Source of the DNA: Platanthera guangdongensis
Taxonomy: Eukaryota; Streptophyta; Magnoliopsida; Asparagales; Orchidaceae
Direction: 5' to 3'
Length of the DNA stretch: 64,000 nt
NCBI GenBank assembly: GCA_039583875.1
Contig: CM077161.1
Span: 64,113,885-64,177,884 of the forward strand
Under the pieces are notes generated by a model. That model ran no database searches. It was not told the DNA's origin and saw only the letters and a list, made by a program, of their open reading frames with translations. Below, piece by piece: positions 11,759-19,995 of this stretch; position 1 is the first letter of the stretch, and each line of letters opens with the position of its first letter. The translations under genes and the position numbers were made by a program.

Positions 11759-11783
11759 TCACCTATCCCCCCCCCATAGGTGA
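11759..11783 (+). other. C-tract hairpin at the LTR 3' end (CopA)
   Basis: TCACCTAT and ATAGGTGA form a perfect 8-bp stem around nine C residues, 27 nt before the LTR/primer-site boundary. The 3' LTR copy (18511-18533) has one stem mismatch. Equivalents occur in CopB, CopC and CopE. Confidence 0.8.
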
Positions 11784-11812
11784 AGTTAGTTGACACTAGG
11801 TGGACTTTCAAG

Positions 11813-11824
11813 TGGTATCAGAGC
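11813..11824 (+). promoter_or_regulatory. CopA primer-binding site (tRNA iMet)
   Basis: TGGTATCAGAGC begins 2 nt after the LTR end, complementary to the 3' end of plant initiator-Met tRNA. It would prime minus-strand cDNA. Confidence 0.92.
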
Positions 11825-11900
11825 GAGGTTCCTCATCAAAAAGGTTAACACCTTGAGTTGAATCCTGTCGCTAGTGTCAAGAAGAAGGCAAACACCTACT

Positions 11901-14192
11901 ATGGACGGGCTCAAGTTCACATGCAAGATCCCCGTGTGCACCAGGCTCAACTTTCCTAACTGGAAGGAAAGGATCAGATTCTACATGGAAGCAGTTGATC
12001 CTAGACTCTTCATGATCGTGGAGGAGGGACCTTATGTCCCCACTAAGGTCTCCACCATTGATCCTACCAAGAAAGTGCCGAAGAAACTTTCTGAAATGGA
12101 CAAGGACGAGATGGTGCTAGTGGGACTTGACAAGAAGGCGCAGAACATTCTTGTCAGCGCGGTTGATGACTCAATGATGCAGAACTTCTGCAACTGCAGG
12201 ACAGCAAAGGAGATCTGGCATTGCCTGATCATCCTAATGGAGGGCACTGATGAAGTGAGGGATGATCGTAGATCCCTCCTGAACCAGAAATATGAGGCCT
12301 TCAAACAAGGTCCTAAGGAAGAGATCGGAGTCACCTTCGAGAACTTCCTCAAGATTGTCAATGCCCTCAAAGGATATGGAAGAGTGTTCACTAATGGTGA
12401 ACTCAATGATAAATTCCTTAGGTCCCTTACTAAGGAATGGGACACAAAGATCTGCACCATCCGAGAGTTTGGCAGACTAGCTGAAACAGACCCGCAAATT
12501 CTATTCGGGAAGCTGATGTCCTATGAGCTTCAACTGAACACCAGGAAAGCAGAAGAGGAAGCAGAGAAGGCTGCAGCCAAAGAAAAGACTGTGGCTCTAA
12601 AAGCCAGTCACTCCAGAAAAGGCAAGGATGCGGTTTCATACCGTGCTAGGAAAAAGGATGAGGCGGAGGACTCCGAGCCATGTTCCTCCAGCTCAGAGCT
12701 GTCGGAGGAGGATTTCTCCCTCATCACCCGAGAATTCAAGAAGTTCCTCAAGATGAGGAATCAAAGAAAGAAAGACGGCTCCTCCTCCAGGCATCAGAAG
12801 AAAAATTATTCTTCTGACAGGTATGCTTCTAAACCGAACAAACATCGCTCCTCTGACATTATTTGCTTTGGATGCAATAAGCCAGGACACGTCGTGGCCG
12901 ACTGCTATCAAGGCAAGAGAGAAAAAGGGAAAGGAGAGGAGCACAAATCCTCTAGAGACAAGAAGAAAGAGCGGAGCTACATCGCCAAAAGGCCAAAGAC
13001 ACTGAGTGAGTCTGATTCCACAGACTCCAGTGATGATGAGGAAGCCTACTTCGGGCTGGTGGGTCGCTCCGACTCAGAAGGAGAATGCCCCCCATTTACT
13101 GGGAAGGTAAAAGCTCACACCCCTCTCTCCGACTCTGACTCTGATCCTGAGTCTCAGGATGATGACCCTGAGGATAGCCTTTCGGCCCGTGAAGCGGAGC
13201 TCCTCGAGAAGTATGAGCTTCTGCTCAACACTTTCGAGGAGTGTCGTAAGAGATTGAAGGCTGAGAAAAAGGAAGTGAAATTCCTTAAGGGTGAGTGTGT
13301 CTCCCTAAGGGAAGAGGTCACCAGTTTGATTTCTCTCCGACAGGAGCACCTTGACCTGACTTCAAAGCATTCAGAGTCTCTTAAGCACCTTGACCTTAAG
13401 CAGGAGGAAGTCGACAAGTTGGAAGAACAACTTGCGGCAGAAAGGAAGATCGTCAAGAGCTTCTCTATGCCAAAAACAGTTCTTCCAGTAGTTGATACCT
13501 TCTCTGCTCAGGCCAAAGGAGCTGGCTTGGGGCATGTAGTGGTATCTGGTTCCTTATCCAGAAGAAACAGGAACCAGAGGAAGAATAAGGCCGCCAAGAA
13601 GGCCTCTGCTGATGAAAAGGGAAAGGCTCCGCTCAGTCCTGTTGCGTTCAGAAAGCCTAGCTTTCCTTGCAACCAACATGACTTTGCATCAACCTTTGGT
13701 CATCATTTCCGGCCCTCGGTTGCAAAGCCAAAGAGCCGATATGATGGTTGGACCTTTCCCCGAAACTTCGGTGAGAGTGCCCTCAAGGCACCTTATGAGG
13801 AAATCCACATGGGAAATTATGGTCAATTCTCTAGCGGACATAATGGAAAGCAGGCACCAAGAGTCAAGCCTGTTATACTGACGAAACAGAAGGTGAAGAA
13901 GTCATGTGACTCCAATCACTATGAGGCCTCCGCCTCCAGATCCAAGGCCCCAGCTGTACCCACGATTCCCAGGGTAAGGCTGGAGCCTAGGATGAGGTAC
14001 AACAGATTCGACTGTTGGTGTTGTGGCAAAGTCGGTCAATTTGTCGTGGATTGTTGGTTTAATCCAAGGTATCTCGAGACTCCCTATGTTAGCAATGCGA
14101 GGCCGACCACTCGTAGGGTTAACCAACCGAGGGGGAGTATGCTAACCAAGAATGTAGGACCCAAGTTCGATTGGGTTCCTAAGGGAAATTAA
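11901..14192 (+). CDS. gag: CopA Gag polyprotein, 763 aa
   Basis: Structural protein of the virus-like particle. The ATG at 11901 (MDGLKFTCKIPVC) aligns with CopB MDKGKDFSKLPLC; the frame is open slightly upstream but lacks an ATG. The N-terminal capsid-like UBN2-type region runs to about residue 230 (FPNWKERIRFYMEAVDPRLF). Zinc knuckle 1, CFGCNKPGHVVADC, is near residue 321. An acidic Ser/Asp-rich stretch (about 375-430) and a coiled-coil-like Glu/Lys/Leu stretch (about 430-540) follow. Zinc knuckle 2 near residue 703 reads CWCCGKVGQFVVDC, with Gln where His is expected. TAA ends the frame at 14192, 10 nt before a TTGCAGG junction where pol opens in the next frame. This is the only undamaged retroelement gene in the window. 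Confidence 0.9.
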   Translation: MDGLKFTCKIPVCTRLNFPNWKERIRFYMEAVDPRLFMIVEEGPYVPTKVSTIDPTKKVPKKLSEMDKDEMVLVGLDKKAQNILVSAVDDSMMQNFCNCRTAKEIWHCLIILMEGTDEVRDDRRSLLNQKYEAFKQGPKEEIGVTFENFLKIVNALKGYGRVFTNGELNDKFLRSLTKEWDTKICTIREFGRLAETDPQILFGKLMSYELQLNTRKAEEEAEKAAAKEKTVALKASHSRKGKDAVSYRARKKDEAEDSEPCSSSSELSEEDFSLITREFKKFLKMRNQRKKDGSSSRHQKKNYSSDRYASKPNKHRSSDIICFGCNKPGHVVADCYQGKREKGKGEEHKSSRDKKKERSYIAKRPKTLSESDSTDSSDDEEAYFGLVGRSDSEGECPPFTGKVKAHTPLSDSDSDPESQDDDPEDSLSAREAELLEKYELLLNTFEECRKRLKAEKKEVKFLKGECVSLREEVTSLISLRQEHLDLTSKHSESLKHLDLKQEEVDKLEEQLAAERKIVKSFSMPKTVLPVVDTFSAQAKGAGLGHVVVSGSLSRRNRNQRKNKAAKKASADEKGKAPLSPVAFRKPSFPCNQHDFASTFGHHFRPSVAKPKSRYDGWTFPRNFGESALKAPYEEIHMGNYGQFSSGHNGKQAPRVKPVILTKQKVKKSCDSNHYEASASRSKAPAVPTIPRVRLEPRMRYNRFDCWCCGKVGQFVVDCWFNPRYLETPYVSNARPTTRRVNQPRGSMLTKNVGPKFDWVPKGN

Positions 14193-14202
14193 TTTTGTTT
14201 TG

Positions 14203-16683
14203 CAGGAATGTCCAAAGGCCACCAAAACGCCGATCTGGTACTTGGACAGTGGATGCTCCCGGCATATGACTGGGACAAGAAGCCTGCTGCGTGATTACAC
14301 TCCAGTCGAGAATGGACCCAAAGTCATCTTTGGAGGGTCAGATCGAGGAGTCACCAGAGGTTACGGTATGATTTCCAACGGTATAATCTCTATCACCGAC
14401 ATGGCTTATGTTGAAGGGTTAAACCATAACCTGATCAGTGTAAGTCAGTTATGTGACAAAGGTTATGACGTTAAGTTCTGCAAGGATAAATGTCTGATAA
14501 TTTCACGTACCTCTTCTGAGACGGTATTATCAGGCATTAGGAGCAGAAATATCTTCTGCTTAGATTTTCTCAGTTTAGATTCATCTACCCCCGTATGCCT
14601 CGTGGCAACAGGCAGTGCATCTCTTTGTGATCAATGACACAAGAGATTGGCACATATTAATTTCAAGACAATTAGTATGCTGTTTTCTAAGAACTTAGTA
14701 AGGGATGCTCCCATTATCAAGTGCATCAAAGATAGACACTATCCTGCATGCCAGATGGGCAAACAGACTCGGGCTACCTTTAAGAGCATTGCAGACAAAG
14801 ACTCTTCCCAGTGTCTTTATCTTCTACATATGGACTTGTTTGGTCCAATGCAAGTTCATAGCTTGGGAGGCAAGTCCTATACGCTAGTGATAGTTGATGA
14901 TCATTCTTGGTTTATATGGGTGTTCTTCTTAAAACGAAAGTCAGATACGTTTGACATTTTCACTAGCTTTGTCAAGCAGGTTCAGAACGAATTTAACTGC
15001 TCAGTGGTCAAAATCAGAAGTGACCATGGAACAGAATTCGAATCTGGTGCTATGACAGAGTTCTGTGAAGAACAAGGTATCTTTCATGAGTTTTCCTCCC
15101 CGCGCACTCCTCAGCAAAATGGAGTTGCGGAGAGGAGAAATAGAACTCTCATTGAAGCTTGCACGACAATGTTGACAGACGCTTCTCTCCCAGAATACTT
15201 CTGGGCAGAGGCGGTCAATACAGCTTGTCATGTACAAAACCGAGCGTTGATCAACAAGCATCATCGTAAGACGCCTTACGAGCTACTGAATGGCAGGAAA
15301 CCAACCATGTCCTACTTGAGGATCTTTGGTTGCAGATGCTATGTACTGAATAATGGGAAGTACCCGCGTACTAAATTTGGTGAAAAATGCTTCGAAGGCA
15401 TATTCATGGGCTATAGTTCCCACAGTCGGGCATATAGGGTCTTCAATAAGAAAACCCTAGTGGTAGAAGAATCAATTAATGTTGTATTTGATGAAGGAAG
15501 TTTGCTTAATAGCAATTCTTCCAGTGGCATTCTTGAAGATGCAGGTGCACGACTTGAACAGCTGGATCTCGATGAGACCGCTAAAGATGAAACTCCTAAG
15601 TACGTCAAAGTTTCCACCTCCACGTCATCTGGGAATGTTGAAGATCAAAATGGAACAAATCTCTTAGAAGAAGGAGAAGCCCAAGAAGTAGTCGAAGCTC
15701 CAGACGCCAGACTTCTAGAGCTCCGGCACGTGAGGGATCATCCTAGAGATCAGATCATCGGAGATCCTCGTGTCGGTGTCAGAACTCGAAGAGGTACTAT
15801 TAACGAAGTTTTGCATCTTAGCTTCCTGTCACAGGTTGAGCCAAAGAAGTTCGACGAGGCGAACAAAGACGCTGCATGGATTTTGGCCATGCAAGATGAA
15901 CTACATCAATTCGAATGATGCAACGTTTGGACACTGGTTCCCAGATCACACAAGCAGAATGTGATTGGCACCAAGTGGATCTTAAGAAACAAACTGGATG
16001 AACATGGTGTCATCATAAAGAGCAAGGCCAGGCTGGTGGCTCAAGGTTACAGACAGGAGGAGGGGATTGACTTCGACCAGACCTTCGCACCAGTGGCAAG
16101 GCTCGAGGCAATCAGACTGTTTCTGGCGTATGCCTCACACAAAGGATTCACAGTCTATCAAATGGATATGAAATCAGCTTTCTTGAACGGAGACTTGAAG
16201 GAGGAAGTATACGTCGCTCAACCCCCAGATGCTGATTTTGCAGGGAGTAGGGATGACAGGAAAAGCACCTCCGGGACGTGTCAATTCCTCGGACGAAGGC
16301 TTATTTCATGGAATAGCAAGAAACAGAATTGTGTTGCAACCTCCACAGCAGAGTCTGAGTACATCTCGGCCGGCAGCTATTGCGCACAACTCCTATGGAT
16401 CAGAAACCAATTAGCCGACTACGACCTTCAGTTCAAGGAAGTTCCAATGTACTGCGACTCCTCCAGTGTAATTGCAATTGCCTACAATCCGGTATCGCAC
16501 AGCAGAACGAAGCATATTGAAGTGCGATACCACTTCATTCGGGAGCACGTGGAGAACAAGGACATCTCTCTCTGTTATGTCCCCACGGACAAGCAGATTG
16601 CAGATATATTCACAAAGCCTTTAGAAGAGGCCAAGTTCAGTCTTTTCAAAACTGCATTGGGGATGCTAAACTATGAGGGATGA
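14203..16683 (+). pseudogene. pol: CopA Pol: protease-integrase-RNase H with RT core deleted
   Basis: One frame throughout, broken by TGA at 14635-14637 (Trp position in DQ-stop-HKRLAH) and TGA at 15916-15918 (probably an Arg codon). Protease has WYLDSGCSRHMTG. The pre-integrase zinc region and integrase core follow, with D-D-E motifs HMDLFGPMQ, RSDHGTEF and SSPRTPQQNGVAERRNRT. RT starts normally ([12 protein letters not shown] ... [18 protein letters not shown]), then jumps in frame near 16226 straight to the RNase H start [18 protein letters not shown]. About 690 bp present in CopB, including the YVDD-type catalytic loop, are missing. RNase H keeps [11 protein letters not shown] and [10 protein letters not shown]. 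It cannot copy itself. Confidence 0.92.
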
Positions 16684-16987
16684 AGACTACAGAAGCTCCA
16701 GGCTCGTGCATCTAGGGGGAGTCTCTGCCAGGAACTCAAGTGAGAGCACAGGTGCAAGAACTGAGGGGGAGCACGGGGTCAAATGCAACAGACCCAGATT
16801 CGCAGAAGCCGAAAAGGGGGAGATTACCTTCTCGGCTAAGGCTAAGGTGGCTCCAAGTTTGCTCTCAAGAAATTGGTATTGGTAATGAATATCTCTCTCA
16901 GCTAAATTTCAAAGTTATGATTTTCATTCCCATACGCTTTATTCACCTTAGCTTGTAGGGTTTAGGCTTCTTCAAATAGGGGGAGAT
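16684..16987 (+). other. CopA pol-to-LTR segment with polypurine tract
   Basis: A short non-coding tail with several GGGGGAG words, one of them at 'ctagggggagtctctgcc'. The last is the polypurine tract AATAGGGGGAGAT (16975-16987), abutting the 3' LTR. No aORF remnant is seen. Confidence 0.8.
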
Positions 16988-17046
16988 TGTTGGGTATTGT
17001 ATCCACAACGTACCTGATTTGAAGAAGCCCCTGAACAAGCTAAGGT
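16945..17046 (+). other. Inverted repeat enclosing polypurine tract and 3' LTR start (CopA)
   Basis: ACCTTAGCTTG (16945-16955) pairs with CAAGCTAAGGT (17036-17046). GGCTTCTTCAAAT (16965-16977) pairs with ATTTGAAGAAGCC (17017-17029). Both stems are perfect. They are separated by an internal loop of 9 and 6 nt. The 39-nt apical loop holds the purine tract and the first 29 nt of the LTR. Confidence 0.85.
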
Positions 17047-18560
17047 AAATAGGCAATGTTTTTGACAAAATATTTCAAGTTGTACTTGCAGTTATTCCAC
17101 GCTAAGTGCACACCAATGTCAGGGTGCAGTAGGTCAATATACATGGGTCTGCACGACGTAATCCCTCGTTGAGCAGATCAGTGTGTTGGCCTACGTGTAC
17201 TCTCTCTATTGGAGTGCACTTACTTTCAAGTACAGGGCTGTGTCTATGCAAGAGCAGACAAGGAGCAAGGATGAGTCAAAGAGCAGCTCAGAGGCGTAAG
17301 ACGAAAAATCATCCAAGTAAGAATCGACGAGAATCACCAAGTGATTCTCGCCGATTCGGCGAGAATCACTGGCTGATTCTCGCCGGCTAAATCAGAGTGC
17401 AATCAAGTCAAATTCGACGAGAATCACTTTGTGATTCTCGCCGAATCGTAGAGAATCACTTTGTGATTCTCGCCGAATCATCGAGAATCACTTTGTGATT
17501 CTCGCCGAATCGTCGAGAATCACCCTTGATTCTCGACGATTCGATGAGAATCACAGGTGAATCTCGCCGATTTTGACTTGGGCAATTTCCTGGAAACTGC
17601 TGGACCGGATTCTGCCGCTAGCACTGTTCTGGACCGGGGTTAGGGTTTCTTCAGGTGGGACCCATAACAGTTATAATGGGGTATTTCCACCGTATAAATA
17701 TACGAGTATTTTTGAACAGTTAAAAAAAAACACACAGAAAGAAGCCGAGCGACCATCTTGACCTAAAATCGCGAAACTGCTCCGCCGCCGCCGTCGCCGC
17801 TCGCGCTAGTTGGTCGCCGCTTTTGATCGCGATTCTTCCTGATCTTCCGGCGACAGAAGCTTAGCCAAGCTTAGAGTCTCACGTGTCTAACCGGAGATCT
17901 CTTGTCTCTTGATTTGTTGATCGGGAAAATCTTCCCCATCCGAATCGATCGAGACGATTGATCCTAGTGTGACCGTTGGTAGACCTAGCTAGTTTCGCTA
18001 CGAAGTTTGGATCTCCAAAGTACAGCAGCCGCACATCGTCGACGCCGCCGATCCCGTGAACCTAGCCGCCGCCCATCTTGCCGCCGCCGGTTCCGGGGAG
18101 ATCCTCTCCAAGAGAGATCTAGGGTTGTGGACTCTTTGTGCACTTCAAGAACATGTCGTCAACGAAGAGGGACACCTTAGTCTCAAAACGTAGTTTGTAT
18201 CTCTTGTACATTCTAGTTTTACTTTTGTTGTAAAGGAACGTTGGTTCCTAGTTATAAGGGTTGGGTGCAACCCGTGTTGTGGGAGTGTTGACTCCTACGT
18301 GTGGAAGGGTTCCTTCCGATAGTGCAAGGATTGGATTTCAATCCTATTGGTGAAGAGACCGAGTCATCCCTTGTTGGGAGATAGGTCGAAGGGGGAAAGT
18401 GGATGTACCCAAATAGGGGAACCACTATAAATTGCTTGAGTACTTTCTGTGCTGTCTTGTTTTGTTTTATTGTGCAGGTACAATTTTAAATTCCGCAAAA
18501 ACGCTGCACATCACCTATCCCCCCCATATGTGAAGTTAGTTGACACTAGGTGGACTTTCA
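16988..18560 (+). mobile_element. CopA 3' LTR
   Basis: Starts TGTTGGGTATTGTATCC and ends GGTGGACTTTCA, followed by GTCCA. It is nearly identical to the 5' LTR. The clearest difference is an extra palindrome unit in the cluster at 17320-17572. Confidence 0.93.
17320..17572 (+). repeat. CopA 3' LTR palindrome cluster
   Basis: Same GATTCTCG-CGAATC hairpin words as the 5' LTR, with one more unit and more CGCC variants, showing copy-number change since insertion. Confidence 0.85.
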
Positions 18561-18565
18561 GTCCA
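18561..18565. repeat. Target-site duplication of CopA, right copy
   Basis: GTCCA, after which the CopB LTR resumes (TAACTACTCGAGTAG). Confidence 0.93.
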
Positions 18566-19060
18566 TAACTACTCGAGTAGATTGGTTATAATTTACTCGA
18601 GTAAAGAAGCTTTATACTCGAGTACTTAAGTGTATCTCTCGTGTAGCTAAGTCATGTACTCGAGTAGACTTAGTCATATACTCGAGTAGCATGTTTATAT
18701 ACTCGAGTAGATCATTCATTATACCCGAGTATTAAAGGCTTCACTCGTCAAAATTCTTCTAATTCATGGACTCGAGTAAATACACTCATATACTCGAGTA
18801 AGTATACTCACATACTCGAGTAGATAGAAACATACTCGAGTAGTTCATTATACCTACTCGAGTAGATCGTGTCTCACTCGTGTACTTTATAATTTTCCTA
18901 ACTCCAGAATTTTCTAAGTCTTTTACTGGAGTAGAACTTTCACGTACTCGAGTAGATCACTTCCTCTCGAGTAGTTCAGTTCAAATACTCGAGTAGCTGC
19001 TTGCTGACGTCTTCAAAAATTATTCCAACTATTCCACTCGAGTAGCTCTTCTCTTACACG
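18566..19060 (+). repeat. CopB U3 cluster of ACTCGAGTA palindromes
   Basis: About fourteen exact ACTCGAGTA cores (many as TACTCGAGTA) plus variants such as CTCGTGTA, irregularly spaced over 500 bp, with one more copy before the CopA insertion. The cluster ends about 120 bp upstream of the TATA box. Confidence 0.9.
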
Positions 19061-19182
19061 TGTATATGGCTGAACCTTCCTGAAATTTTGTCTAAGTCTT
19101 TTTCTAACGGGATTTTCAAATCACGCGACATGATTGGTCCACGTGTACATCATTATGACCGATTATGACCGTTATTCTCTCC

Positions 19183-19190
19183 TATATAAA
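19183..19190 (+). promoter_or_regulatory. CopB LTR TATA box
   Basis: TATATAAA in CTCCTATATAAAGTCC; the equivalent in the 3' LTR is at 29549-29556. Confidence 0.75.
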
Positions 19191-19859
19191 GTCCTATCAG
19201 AAAACGACAAACCCTAATTATTCTATAAGCTTTCATTGTCAATTTATTTTAAGAAAGTTTTTCAGCCGACTCCTCTCTGTTTTCACGGAACGGAAGCCGC
19301 CGCCGCCTCCATCTTTTCCGGCCACTGCTTCTAATTTCAGAGGATTCATTCTGAAGAAAGTTACAGATCGAGATCGACATCACTGCTCGTCTTCTCTCTC
19401 TGATTCTGTAAAAGCATAGAAGATCCAGATCTGGGCCGAGATTTTCTTCACCGATTTCTGAAAGTGCTTCAAAGTTCATAAGAAGAAGATTCTGGCCGTT
19501 TCATCAGATCTGATTGGATTTACTGTTTGTATAACTTTTCCAAAACTTTATTAATCTTGTAGGAGAAAGTTTCTCCGGGTGTAGGAGTTTTTCACTCCGA
19601 GTTTGTAGGAAGTGTTATCTTCTAAGGTGTAGATCCCGTTGTTTGGATCGAGTTTGTAGGAACTTTGTTCCGAGGGTAGGATCGGTTTTTCGATCCGAGA
19701 TAGTGGAGTAGCCGAGTCTAGTTGATTGCTAGATCGGTGAGGGAAAGTGGATATACCCAAGGTCGGGGAACCACTATAAATCTTGTGTCGTCTGTGATAT
19801 TGGTAGATAGTTTTGTGCTGTGCTCTAAATATTTTTTATTCCGCAAAAGACGCATAACT

Positions 19860-19884
19860 CACCTATTCACCCCCCCTCTAGGTG
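19860..19884 (+). other. C-tract hairpin at the LTR 3' end (CopB)
   Basis: CACCTA (19860-19865) pairs with TAGGTG (19879-19884) around a loop with seven C residues, 27 nt before the LTR end. The 3' LTR copy is at 30225-30248. Confidence 0.75.
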
Positions 19885-19913
19885 ATTTAGGTTGACAACT
19901 GTTTTCTTTCAAT

Positions 19914-19924
19914 TGGTATCAGAG
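19914..19924 (+). promoter_or_regulatory. CopB primer-binding site (tRNA iMet)
   Basis: TGGTATCAGAG follows the LTR end by 2 nt, then TCAGG in place of the CGAGG seen in CopA. Confidence 0.88.
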
Positions 19925-19995
19925 TCAGGTTGATCGTCAAAAGGTTAACACCTTGATCAGATCCAAATCTGTTGTTTGAAAGATTCTACAATAAA

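Larger units (their letters stand above)
10270..11810 (+). mobile_element. CopA 5' LTR
   Basis: Starts TGTTGGGTATTGTATCC and ends GGTGGACTTTCA before the primer site. It contains in order the palindrome cluster (10600-10830), TATA box (10942), leader, and the C-tract hairpin (11759-11783). Confidence 0.93.
10270..18560 (+). mobile_element. CopA: SIRE-type Copia element without aORF, pol core deleted
   Basis: 8291 bp with LTRs of 1541 and 1573 bp, 5-bp GTCCA duplications, an intact iMet primer site, a full-length gag, a nearly open pol lacking the RT core, and a purine tract. Pol is followed by the 3' LTR within 304 bp, so there is no aORF and no second motif cluster. It is the youngest insertion in the left stack, sitting inside the CopB 5' LTR. 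Confidence 0.93.
18566..19911 (+). mobile_element. CopB 5' LTR, second part
   Basis: Continues the LTR interrupted at 10269 and matches 28930-30275. Contains the ACTCGAGTA cluster, TATA box, leader and C-tract hairpin, and ends TTTCTTTCA before the primer site. Confidence 0.92.

Noticed and set aside
14060..14206. Intron in CopA joining AAG|GTATCT to TTGCAG|G
   Set aside because: Joining these sites gives AGG AAT GTC CAA, which is not the pol frame.
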